NCBI GenBank assembly: GCA_031253495.1
Contig: JAIRWC010000028.1
Span: forward strand, 1-47,102
DNA from: Oscillospiraceae bacterium
Lineage (GTDB): Bacteria; Bacillota; Clostridia; Oscillospirales; Ruminococcaceae
Direction: 5' to 3'
Length of the DNA stretch: 47,102 nucleotides
Part shown: in pieces, positions 7,288 to 14,845 of the stretch
How the letters are laid out: the number at the start of each line of letters is the position of its first letter
How positions within the stretch are numbered: the stretch's first letter is position 1
Notes under the pieces: model-generated
Seen by the model: the letters and a program-made list of their open reading frames with translations, nothing else
Database searches by the model: none
Told to the model about the DNA's origin: nothing
Made by a program: the position numbers and the translations under genes

Positions 7288-8640
7288 ATGAACTCTTTCG
7301 CCGAAATGTTTGAACTGATGAAAAAAAGTCTCGATATTACCGACGTGGCAAAAAAATCATGGATAGACCCCATAAAGCCGCTTCGCCTCAATAACAACAA
7401 AGTTTTTCTGTACGTGCCGTCCCCTTTTGTGAAACAAATTCTTGAAGACCATTATATCCGCGTTTTTAAAACGAAATTCAAAGAGATACTCGGATTTGAC
7501 GTCGAGATTGAAATCCTTTGCGACGACGATTTGCAGCCGGAACAAAGAATCAAACTCATAGACCCCATTCCGGAGCTTCAAGACGACGCGGTTATGATTG
7601 AAAAACTTGAGAAATCCGTGGCCGGCAGCAACTATAAACATACTTTTAACACCTTTATAGTCGGTGAAAGCAATAAATTGGCTTATGCCGCCTGCAAAGC
7701 CGTCGCGCAGGGGCAAAACAACTATAACCCGCTTTACATTTACGGCGACCCCGGATTGGGAAAGACGCACCTTTTATCCGCGGTAAGGCATGAAATCAGC
7801 GTTACGCGCCCCGGTCTCAACATCGTTTTCTCCACTGCCGACAGTTTTGTCAGCGACTTTGTAAATTCCATAAAATTCGATAAAACGATTGATTTTAAAA
7901 ATAAATACAGAAGCGCGGACGTTCTTTTGATTGACGATATCCAATTCATTTCCGGAAAGAAAGAGTGCCAGCAGGAACTTTTTAACGTTTTCAACGAGCT
8001 TCACGGTAAAAATAAACAAATTATATTCACGTCCGACCGCACCCCGAAAGAAATCAGCGATATAGAACAAAGGCTTCAGTCCCGTTTTGAATGGGGCTTG
8101 CTCGCGGATATAAGCGTTCCGGAATTTGAGACCCGCCTTGCCATTATCAAGCGCAAAGCCGAACTCGTGGGATTGAACATACCGAAGAACATTATAGAGC
8201 TTATAGCCGATAAGCTAAAAAATAACATCCGCCAGATGGAGGGCGCCATTATTAAAATGAACGCCATTTCCATGGTTACGGAAATTCCGCCCACGTTGGC
8301 CATGGCCCAAAACGTGATAAAAGAGGTTTTGTCTGAAAATATACCCGTCCCCGTAACCGTAGACCGCATAATAAACGAGGTGGCGAATATTTACAACGTT
8401 ACGCCCGAGGAAATACGCTCCCAGAAAAGGAGCGCCCAAATCTCGACGGCGCGCCAGATAGCCATTTTCGTGGTCAATAAAACCACGGGTATCTCGTATA
8501 CGGAAATAGGCAAGGAATTCGGCGGGAGAGACCACTCCACCATAGTCTACGCCATCAATAAAGTTAAAAACATCATACAAAGGGACAAATCCTACCGCGC
8601 CACGATAGACGACCTGATAAAAAATATCAGCAATAACTGA
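7288..8640 (+). CDS. dnaA: Chromosomal replication initiator protein DnaA
   Basis: A 450-residue AAA+ initiator that binds DnaA boxes and opens oriC. Domain I spans about 1-80 with a short linker. Domain III has Walker A GDPGLGKT (153-160), Walker B LLIDD (213-217) followed by IQF, and sensor and arginine-finger segments 'TSDRTPKEI' and 'RLQSRFEWGL'. C-terminal domain IV carries the DnaA-box recognition signature GGRDHST starting at residue 412. ATG 7288 has AAGGGGA upstream. The gene opens the plus-strand replication block and is followed by an AT-rich gap, the probable origin. Confidence 0.98.
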   Translation: MNSFAEMFELMKKSLDITDVAKKSWIDPIKPLRLNNNKVFLYVPSPFVKQILEDHYIRVFKTKFKEILGFDVEIEILCDDDLQPEQRIKLIDPIPELQDDAVMIEKLEKSVAGSNYKHTFNTFIVGESNKLAYAACKAVAQGQNNYNPLYIYGDPGLGKTHLLSAVRHEISVTRPGLNIVFSTADSFVSDFVNSIKFDKTIDFKNKYRSADVLLIDDIQFISGKKECQQELFNVFNELHGKNKQIIFTSDRTPKEISDIEQRLQSRFEWGLLADISVPEFETRLAIIKRKAELVGLNIPKNIIELIADKLKNNIRQMEGAIIKMNAISMVTEIPPTLAMAQNVIKEVLSENIPVPVTVDRIINEVANIYNVTPEEIRSQKRSAQISTARQIAIFVVNKTTGISYTEIGKEFGGRDHSTIVYAINKVKNIIQRDKSYRATIDDLIKNISNN

Positions 8641-8898
8641 CGCTTAACTTTCAACAATTACTCGTTTTTAATCCCTTTGTTTTCAACTCTTTTACTTTAC
8701 AAAAAATAATTTAACCCTTTAAACATTTTATCAACCGCCCGAAATTAAAATCCGATAAAAAAAAACAAAGCGGTTTACTAAAGAAAATATATTATCACCA
8801 CTTTTAACAGCCCCTACCGTTACCACTAAAAATAAAATAAATAATTTATCAGATTAACTAAGGAACCAAGTTTAAAAAATAAGAAAGGACTAATCACC
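8641..8898. other. Candidate replication origin (oriC), AT-rich dnaA-dnaN spacer
   Basis: A strikingly AT-rich, gene-free stretch in a GC-rich neighbourhood, at the standard Bacillota origin position. Five degenerate DnaA-box-like 9-mers all lie on the plus strand: CTTTCAACA (8648-8656), TTTTCAACT (8680-8688), TTATCAACC (8728-8736), TTATCACCA (8792-8800) and TTATCAGAT (8846-8854). None is a perfect TTATCCACA. A-rich runs at 8756-8769 and 8826-8845 would suit an unwinding element. The function is inferred from position and composition. Confidence 0.65.
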
Positions 8899-8949
8899 AT
8901 GCCGCAATTTTCATTTAGTTTTGTGCAGGGTGAGGCGGCACGGTCATAA
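8899..8949 (+). CDS. Putative 16-residue leader peptide upstream of dnaN
   Basis: ATG 8899 encodes MPQFSFSFVQGEAARS and stops with TAA at 8947-8949, two bases before the dnaN ATG. An AAGAAAGGA ribosome-binding sequence (8881-8889) sits nine bases before its start, whereas dnaN itself has no Shine-Dalgarno sequence at normal distance, which suggests translational coupling. The same frame, with matching residues P, S, F, Q, A, A, R and the same stop-to-ATG geometry, recurs before gyrB at 11740-11790. Expression is not shown; it could instead be a conserved DNA or RNA element. Confidence 0.45.
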   Translation: MPQFSFSFVQGEAARS

Positions 8950-8951
8950 AA

Positions 8952-10073
8952 ATGAAATTCAAAGCTGAAAAAAACGTTTTATATGAGGCGGTGTCGTCCG
9001 CGGCGAAAGCCTGCGCCTTAAAATCCGCGCTGAATATCCTCGACGGGGTTCTTTTAAGTCTCGACGGCGACACCCTTACCGTAACGGGGTACGACCTTGA
9101 AATAGGCATAAAGATTTCCGTAAAGGTAGAGGGGGGAGAGGACGGAGAAATAGTAACCGACCCCCGCCTGCTTTCCGAAATGGTCAGAAAGATGCCCGGG
9201 GATACCGTGGATTTCATGATTAAAGGCGATAAGGAAATAAAAATTACGTCGGGTAAATCGGTTTTAAGCCTTCCTTTCAAATCGGGCGGCGATTTCCCGA
9301 ATATAATAGAAATAAAAAAAGACATGTCGTTTGACATAAGCGAGAAATTGTTAAAAGAAATGCTGACGCGGGTTGAGTTTTCCGCTTCCAAAAACGATTC
9401 CAACCCGTCGTTGACGGGGATAAAAATTGAAATAGAGGACAAGGTTTTTTATTCCGTCGCGACGGACGGCAACAGGCTCGCCGCGAAGCATTGTAAAATC
9501 GAAACCGAAAACGTCGATTTCATAATACCCGAAAAAGCGGTAAGTTCGCTTGTTAAAAACCTTTCCGACGATGAGGAGAAAGAAAATCCGAAAACCGTAA
9601 ATATTTCGATAGATAAAAACCAAGTCTGCGTTTCAAAAGAAAATTATATGATTATATCCCGCCTTTTAGACGGAAAATTTGTTAATTACAAAAGGATTAT
9701 CGAATCCCCGTATCCAAAAGTAATAACCGTTAAAGTGAGGGAATTGGCTTCTTCGATGGAGCGCTGCCTGCTTCTTATAAGCGAGAAACTTAAATCTCCC
9801 GTTACTTGTTATTTTAACGAAGACAGTGTGAAGATTTCGTGCAGAACCGCTCTCGGGGCGATAGACGAAGAGATAGACATATCGGTGAAGGAAGGGTATT
9901 TATCCGGTTTTTCGGTTTGTTTTAATCCGCGTTTTATGTTTGAGGCTTTGCAAAAAACTTATTGCGACGAGATAAAAATCTGTTTGGACAGCAATCTGAA
10001 GCCTTTTAAAATAACCCCGCTTGACGACGACGGAGAATTTATATTTATCATAGTTCCGATAAGGAGCGGTTAA
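8952..10073 (+). CDS. dnaN: DNA polymerase III subunit beta (sliding clamp)
   Basis: A 373-residue ring-forming processivity clamp. Three repeated clamp folds are recognisable: 'MKFKAEKNVL.EAVS.A.KAC', then 'L.SGKS.LSLPFKSGGDFPNI' with the second domain 'LKEMLTRVEFSASKNDSNPSLTGIK', and the third domain ending in 'PFKITPLDDDGEFIFIIVPIRSG'. The C-terminal 'I.VPIR' is a typical clamp ending. ATG 8952 is used because it begins the conserved N-terminus; no Shine-Dalgarno sequence lies at normal spacing, and the stop codon of the leader peptide is two bases upstream. Next gene 21 bp downstream. Confidence 0.97.
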   Translation: MKFKAEKNVLYEAVSSAAKACALKSALNILDGVLLSLDGDTLTVTGYDLEIGIKISVKVEGGEDGEIVTDPRLLSEMVRKMPGDTVDFMIKGDKEIKITSGKSVLSLPFKSGGDFPNIIEIKKDMSFDISEKLLKEMLTRVEFSASKNDSNPSLTGIKIEIEDKVFYSVATDGNRLAAKHCKIETENVDFIIPEKAVSSLVKNLSDDEEKENPKTVNISIDKNQVCVSKENYMIISRLLDGKFVNYKRIIESPYPKVITVKVRELASSMERCLLLISEKLKSPVTCYFNEDSVKISCRTALGAIDEEIDISVKEGYLSGFSVCFNPRFMFEALQKTYCDEIKICLDSNLKPFKITPLDDDGEFIFIIVPIRSG

Positions 10074-10094
10074 CCGTTTAAAAAGGGGGAAAAT

Positions 10095-10343
10095 TTGGAG
10101 GAAATCCGTATAGATACCGATTTTATTAAGTTAGAACAGTTTTTGAAATTCGCGGGGGCGGCCCTCACCGGCGGGCAGGCGAAGAATATGGTTATAAGCG
10201 GCGCGGTGTCCGTAAACGGTGAAATTTGTTATGAAAGGGGAAAAAAGCTGTTCGGCGGCGAAATAATAACCGCGCGCGCGGGAAAGGCTGAAAAAGAGGT
10301 TTTCAAAGTAATAAAAGATGATATTAAAAAAGATATACGTTAA
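10095..10343 (+). CDS. yaaA: S4-domain RNA-binding protein, YaaA/RlbA type
   Basis: An 82-residue protein of the S4 family found between dnaN and recF in Bacillota. The S4 fold reads 'IKLEQFLKFAGAALTGGQAKNMVISGAVSVNGEICYERGKKL'. In Bacillus, YaaA/RlbA is implicated in 50S ribosomal subunit assembly. TTG 10095 is the only start that keeps the conserved 'EEIRIDTDFIKL' N-terminus, with AAGGGGG (10083-10089) five bases upstream. Its last 26 bases overlap recF, so the two are probably translationally coupled. Confidence 0.9.
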   Translation: MEEIRIDTDFIKLEQFLKFAGAALTGGQAKNMVISGAVSVNGEICYERGKKLFGGEIITARAGKAEKEVFKVIKDDIKKDIR

Positions 10344-11448
10344 AAATTTCAGAAATATAAAAGAAACCGAGCTTGAATTCAATTTGGGCGCCAATGTTTT
10401 TTTCGGGGACAACGCGCAGGGGAAAACCAACATGTTGGAGGCTGTTTCGACCGCGCTCGGAAGCAGTTTCAAAAACGCGAGGAAAAGCTCTTTCATTCCT
10501 TTTTTTAATGAAAACGGCGGTGAAAAAACGCTGATAAACCTGTATTATGAATCCGAGGCTTTCCCGGATAAGATAAACGAGATTTTATTTGAATCGGACG
10601 GCGAGAGAAACTCGGTAAAAATTAACTCGATACCGTTAAGGAAAGCCGCGGATTTATACGGGGAATTCAGGTACGTCGTCTTCGTGCCGGACCACCTTAA
10701 CCTGATTAAGGGATATCCCGACAACAGGCGGTACTATCTTGACAATATCGCCGTTATGCAAAACAAGGCGCACAAAAAAATACAATATGAGTATAAAGAA
10801 GCGTTGAAGCAAAGGTGCGCCGCCTGTTCCTCCCGTTATTATTTCGGGGATACGCTGTTAGTTTGGGACGATATACTGATTAAACAAGGGATAAATTTAA
10901 CCTACGGGCGGCTGAAATATCTCGGGCTTTTAAAAAAATACGCCGTCAGCCTGCATGAAGAGCTGTCAAACGGGGAAAAACTCGAAATATCGTATAAAAG
11001 CGACGTCTTCGGGGAGGGCGGCGCCGACTTTTCGGATAAAGAGAATATGTACGGCGTATACAAGAAAGCCCTCGGTTCGGCTGAAAACGACGGTTTTGCC
11101 AAAAACACCCCCGGCGCGCATAAGGACGACGTCGTTTTTTCTTTAAACGGCAACAGCGCGAGGAATTTCGGTTCGCAGGGGCAGCTCAGAAGCGTCGCCG
11201 TTTCGCTGAAACTGGCGGAAGCGGAGTTGATAAGGGATTTTAACAGGGAAAAGCCCGTGGTTTTACTTGACGAGGTATTGGGCGAGTTGGATAAAAACAG
11301 GCGGGAATATGTAATCAAGCGTTTCGCGGGGGATAAACCGTCCGGAAATTCTCAGGTTTTTATTACTTCTTGTAATATAAACGATTTTTCAAACGTCGGC
11401 GAACTGAAAGTATGGAAGGTGGAAGATGGACGTTTCGAGCCGCAATAA
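10318..11448 (+). CDS. recF: DNA replication and repair protein RecF
   Basis: A 376-residue SMC-like ATPase of the RecFOR pathway. Walker A is GDNAQGKTN near residue 34, preceded by 'LKKIYVKNFRNI.E'. The ABC-type signature is 'GSQGQLRSVAVSLKLAEAEL', and Walker B 'PVVLLDEVLGELDKNRR' lies in the C-terminal part. It starts at ATG 10318 inside the yaaA 3' end and overlaps remB by 23 bases at its own 3' end, giving a compact yaaA-recF-remB unit. Confidence 0.96.
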   Translation: MILKKIYVKNFRNIKETELEFNLGANVFFGDNAQGKTNMLEAVSTALGSSFKNARKSSFIPFFNENGGEKTLINLYYESEAFPDKINEILFESDGERNSVKINSIPLRKAADLYGEFRYVVFVPDHLNLIKGYPDNRRYYLDNIAVMQNKAHKKIQYEYKEALKQRCAACSSRYYFGDTLLVWDDILIKQGINLTYGRLKYLGLLKKYAVSLHEELSNGEKLEISYKSDVFGEGGADFSDKENMYGVYKKALGSAENDGFAKNTPGAHKDDVVFSLNGNSARNFGSQGQLRSVAVSLKLAEAELIRDFNREKPVVLLDEVLGELDKNRREYVIKRFAGDKPSGNSQVFITSCNINDFSNVGELKVWKVEDGRFEPQ

Positions 11449-11710
11449 CGGCCGCCGCGCCTTAAACGCGTACGCGTATCTCGGCGGTTGCGTAACCGTT
11501 CACGGCGGCGATATAATAGGAATATTCGATATCGAACGGGTAACCGTAAACAAAAACGCCGAAATGTTTTTGAGGAACTGCCAAAAAAACGGTAAAATCC
11601 GTTATGTTTCCGCGGAGATGCCCAAAAGCTTCGTCGTAACGGACGAAAAGGTCTATGTCGCGGGGGTTTCGGTTCAGACCGTAAAAAAGCGGGCTTCGGG
11701 AAGTTTTTGA
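11426..11710 (+). CDS. remB: Extracellular matrix regulator RemB family protein (DUF370)
   Basis: A 94-residue protein. From residue ~16 it follows the DUF370/YaaB pattern 'YLGG...V...DIIGIFDIE', '..EFL....K.......PKSFVVTDEKVY...VS..TVKKR'. In Bacillus subtilis, RemB (YaaB) lies between recF and gyrB and affects matrix gene expression; the same gene order here supports the call. The annotated ATG adds about 15 basic residues overlapping recF; no nearer start codon precedes the conserved core. The stop TGA overlaps a TTG (11707-11709) that opens the gyrB leader frame. Confidence 0.85.
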   Translation: MDVSSRNNGRRALNAYAYLGGCVTVHGGDIIGIFDIERVTVNKNAEMFLRNCQKNGKIRYVSAEMPKSFVVTDEKVYVAGVSVQTVKKRASGSF

Positions 11711-11790
11711 GAAATACGACTGTTAAGAAAGGCGCCGCCGTACCGGGGTCTTCGGTAATTTTCGCGCAAAGCGGGGCGGCACGGTTATGA
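11707..11790 (+). CDS. Putative short leader frame upstream of gyrB
   Basis: A TTG overlapping the remB stop (TTGA) opens a 27-residue frame, MRNTTVKKGAAVPGSSVIFA then QSGAARL, ending at TGA 11788-11790. That stop overlaps the first gyrB ATG and lies two bases before the second. Its last 15 residues align codon for codon with the leader before dnaN (shared P, S, F, Q, A, A, R), and the AAGAAAGG at 11725-11732 matches the dnaN leader's ribosome binding site. The start codon is uncertain because GTA stands where the dnaN leader has ATG. Coding status is inferred from this similarity only. Confidence 0.35.
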   Translation: MRNTTVKKGAAVPGSSVIFAQSGAARL

Positions 11791-13856
11791 AAATGGACGA
11801 AAACGCTTTAAATGTCGAAACGGGCGGAAACCTCGGGGAAATTCGGGATATAGCCGAGCCGTCGGAGCTTTCACGCGTGGAAAACGAGTACGGCGCCGAC
11901 GATATAGAGGTTCTTGAAGGGCTTGAAGCCGTCCGCAAACGCCCCGGGATGTATATCGGCACTTCCGGGCCCAAAGGGCTGCATCACCTCGTCAACGAAA
12001 TCGTAGACAATTCCATTGACGAGGCTTTGGCGGGCTTCTGCACGGAAATCAGCGTGAAAATCCTGCCCGGCAACGTTATCGAGGTTTCGGACGACGGAAG
12101 GGGAATCCCCGTGGATATCCACGCGAAAGAAGGCGTTTCGGCGGCGACCGTCGTTTATACGGTCTTGCACGCCGGCGGGAAATTCGGCGGCGGCGGGTAT
12201 AAGGTGTCGGGCGGCTTGCACGGCGTCGGCGCGTCGGTCGTCAACGCCCTGTCCGAATGGCTTGAGCTTGAGGTTTATCGCGGGGGGAACATCTATTTTC
12301 AGAAATTCAGGGACGGCGGGCGTTACGACGAGGAATTGAAAATCATAGGCGAAACGACAAAAACCGGAACCAAGGTAAGGTTTAAGGCGGACCAAACCGT
12401 TTTCCAAAGCGTGGAATACGATTATTCCGTCATAAGCGAACGCATGAGGGAACAGGCGTTCCTCAACGGCGGGCTGGTTATTAAAACCGCCGACTTGCGC
12501 GACGAAGAAAACGTTAAGGAAGACAGCTTTTCATACGAGGGGGGGATAGTCAGCTATATAGAGTGGCTGCAGAAAAAGCGCGGTTCCGACGTCCTCCACC
12601 GCGACGTGGTGTACTTAAACGGGCTGATAGACGACATAACCGTGGAGGTCGCTTTCCAGTACAACAACGACTTCAACAGCGAAACGATACGCTCGTTCGC
12701 CAACAATATCCACACCGCGGAGGGGGGGACCCACGAGGCGGCTTTCAAGAAGGCGCTTAATAAAGTCGTCAACGATTTCGTGAAAAAGTTTCGCGACGAG
12801 GAATCTAAAAAAGCCAAGAACGCCAAGAAGAAAACCGCCGACGAGAGCGAATCGCAAAGCGTTTCGGGGGAAGCGATAAGGGAGGCGATTAACGCCGTCG
12901 TCAGCGTCAAACTTCCGGAAACCGAGTTGGAGGGGCAGACCAAGTCAAAGCTCGGCAATCCCGAAGTGGGTCCGGCGGTTTACAGGGTCGTTTCCGAAAA
13001 GCTGACTTATTATTTCGAGGAAAATCCCGAAACCGCCCAAATCATAGTTTCCAAATCAATCAATTCACAAGCGGCGCGGGACGCGGCGCGCAAAGCGATG
13101 GAAGCCAAGCGCAAATCGGTGGCCGACGGGGTGAACCTGCCGGGGAAATTAGCCGACTGTTATAACAAAGAGGTGGCGAAAACCGAGATATATATAGTCG
13201 AGGGCGATTCGGCGGGCGGTTCGGCGAAGCAGGGGAGGAACAGCGAGTTTCAAGCCATACTGCCGCTTTGGGGAAAAATGCTCAACGTGGAGAAGGCGCG
13301 GGTAGACCGCGTTTATGACAACGAAAAACTCATTCCCGTCGTAAAGGCGCTCGGAACGGGGATAGGCGAGGATTTCGATTTGGAAAAACTGCGTTACGGC
13401 CGGGTGGTTATCATGGCGGACGCGGACGTGGACGGTTCGCACATAAGGACGCTTTTGCTGACTTTCTTTTTCCGTTTTATGCGCCCGCTTATCGAAAAAG
13501 GGTATGTCTATATAGCCCAGCCGCCTTTGTATAACGTGTACGTCAAGGGCAAGCCCTCGACGGCGAAGTACGCCTTCAGCGACGAGGAACGCGACGTTTT
13601 CATAAGGGGTTTTGAAAACGACGACAAGGGGAAAATCGAGATTCAAAGATATAAGGGCTTGGGCGAAATGGACGCCGAACAGCTTTGGGAAACGACGATG
13701 AACCCCGCCACCCGAACCATGAAGCGGGTCGAAATGGTCGACGCGGCGAGCGCGGACGAGACCTTTTCCATGCTGATGGGCGACAAAGTGGAGCCGCGCC
13801 GCGATTTTATAGAAAAGAACGCGCGTTATGTGGACGTTGTGAATTTGGACATTTAA
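11787..13856 (+). CDS. gyrB: DNA gyrase subunit B
   Basis: A 689-residue ATPase subunit of gyrase. The GHKL domain opens with 'IEVLEGLEAVRKRPGMYIG' (39-58), then 'EIVDNSIDEALAG', 'DDGRGIPVDIH' and 'GGLHGVGASVVNALS'. The Toprim domain has EGDSAGGS (E472) and the DADVD metal site (D545, D547, D549), with 'RYKGLGEMDAEQLWETTM' near the C-terminus. A Lys/Glu/Ser-rich insertion of about 20 residues interrupts the transducer domain before 'SGEAIREAI'. The position equivalent to E. coli K447 is W495 (PLWGK). Start ATG 11787 has GCGGGG ten bases upstream; ATG 11793 is equally possible. gyrA does not follow. Confidence 0.97.
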   Translation: MKMDENALNVETGGNLGEIRDIAEPSELSRVENEYGADDIEVLEGLEAVRKRPGMYIGTSGPKGLHHLVNEIVDNSIDEALAGFCTEISVKILPGNVIEVSDDGRGIPVDIHAKEGVSAATVVYTVLHAGGKFGGGGYKVSGGLHGVGASVVNALSEWLELEVYRGGNIYFQKFRDGGRYDEELKIIGETTKTGTKVRFKADQTVFQSVEYDYSVISERMREQAFLNGGLVIKTADLRDEENVKEDSFSYEGGIVSYIEWLQKKRGSDVLHRDVVYLNGLIDDITVEVAFQYNNDFNSETIRSFANNIHTAEGGTHEAAFKKALNKVVNDFVKKFRDEESKKAKNAKKKTADESESQSVSGEAIREAINAVVSVKLPETELEGQTKSKLGNPEVGPAVYRVVSEKLTYYFEENPETAQIIVSKSINSQAARDAARKAMEAKRKSVADGVNLPGKLADCYNKEVAKTEIYIVEGDSAGGSAKQGRNSEFQAILPLWGKMLNVEKARVDRVYDNEKLIPVVKALGTGIGEDFDLEKLRYGRVVIMADADVDGSHIRTLLLTFFFRFMRPLIEKGYVYIAQPPLYNVYVKGKPSTAKYAFSDEERDVFIRGFENDDKGKIEIQRYKGLGEMDAEQLWETTMNPATRTMKRVEMVDAASADETFSMLMGDKVEPRRDFIEKNARYVDVVNLDI

Positions 13857-13873
13857 ACACGAGGTACGCCGAT

Positions 13874-14284
13874 ATGAATTCTCCCCGAAGAAACGAAGAA
13901 AACATTGAAAAAATGAAAAAATCCGGAAAGGTCTACCACGAGAACGACGAGGATATAAGCCGTGAAAAGCGTGAAAAAAACGCAAACGACGGCTACCCGG
14001 GAGAAACGCCTTTGGCGGCCGCGCGCAAAGTCGCGGCGGTGTGTTGCGGCGGTTTTTGGCTTTTTTCCGCGGCCGGTATGCTGTTCGGGGTGGATTTCCG
14101 CGCCATGTCGCCGTTTTTGTTTTTTTCGCTGGCGGCGGTGGCTTTCCTTAATTTGCCCGCGTTTTGGGTAAAAAGAAAATACGCCGACTTCGTTATATGC
14201 GTCATAGCGGGAACGGTCTGCGCGGCGGTGGGGTTAAGCCTTATGACGGCGGGGAAGGCGGAGGCGCCGCCCTCGGGAGTTTAA
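13874..14284 (+). CDS. Small membrane protein of unknown function
   Basis: 136 residues, from ATG 13874 just after gyrB. The first ~45 residues are highly charged and probably cytoplasmic (many E, K, R, N). Three hydrophobic segments follow (about 53-72, 77-94 and 100-120), then a short Ala/Pro-rich tail. I recognise no family. It ends two bases before the next gene, so the pair is likely cotranscribed. The frame continues open upstream inside gyrB, but that extension is antiparallel noise of gyrB codons in another frame. This gene and the next occupy the place where gyrA often sits. Confidence 0.6.
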   Translation: MNSPRRNEENIEKMKKSGKVYHENDEDISREKREKNANDGYPGETPLAAARKVAAVCCGGFWLFSAAGMLFGVDFRAMSPFLFFSLAAVAFLNLPAFWVKRKYADFVICVIAGTVCAAVGLSLMTAGKAEAPPSGV

Positions 14285-14285
14285 C

Positions 14286-14807
14286 ATGCTTTGTATAAAT
14301 TATGACGTAACGCTTAAGGAAATTGAAACGGCGTACAACGCTTTTTGGAGAAAATACGGCATAAGGAAGACAATCCTTATGACGGCGGTTTACGCCGTCG
14401 GGCTCGCGCTTTTCATAAACCTGATAATTAAAGACGGCTCCAATATGCCGGCGTGGGCGGGAGCGGCGATTGCGGCGGGCATGCTGTTCGCGATGTGGCT
14501 CAGACCCGCAAGGGCGCGGAAAAAGCTGATAGCCGCGCTGGAACAGATGTACGAGGAAAAGTATACCGCTTGGTTCGACGACGAGAAAATCGAGATAGAA
14601 ACGGTGATAATGGACGGCGCCGAAGACGGTGAAAAAACGGACAAAACCTCAATCAACATAGCCACCGAGGAATTATACGCGGCGGAAAGGCGGGAAATGT
14701 TCGTGCTGTTCGTGAACCGCGCGCTGATTTACGCGTTTCCGAAACGGTGCCTGACCGACGAACAGTTGGACGGGTTAAGAAAATATTTCGAGGACAAAGG
14801 TATATAA
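14286..14807 (+). CDS. YcxB-like membrane protein
   Basis: 173 residues: a short N-terminal 'YDVTLKEIETAYNAFWRKYG' segment, two membrane helices (about 28-48 and 55-72), then a soluble domain with alternating beta strands that ends 'LIYAFPKRCLTDEQLDGLRKYFEDKG'. This is the layout of YcxB-like C-terminal domain proteins, where the closing 'FPKR' plus an acidic helix is characteristic. Their function is unknown. It starts one base after the preceding small membrane gene and shows no separate promoter. Confidence 0.7.
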   Translation: MLCINYDVTLKEIETAYNAFWRKYGIRKTILMTAVYAVGLALFINLIIKDGSNMPAWAGAAIAAGMLFAMWLRPARARKKLIAALEQMYEEKYTAWFDDEKIEIETVIMDGAEDGEKTDKTSINIATEELYAAERREMFVLFVNRALIYAFPKRCLTDEQLDGLRKYFEDKGI

Positions 14808-14845
14808 ACGAAGAAAGGGCGCGGCTTTAACGCCGATACTTGTTC

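Noticed and set aside
14808-14845. T-box or other riboswitch before serS
   Set aside because: The gap is only 38 bp, with no antiterminator-like structure.
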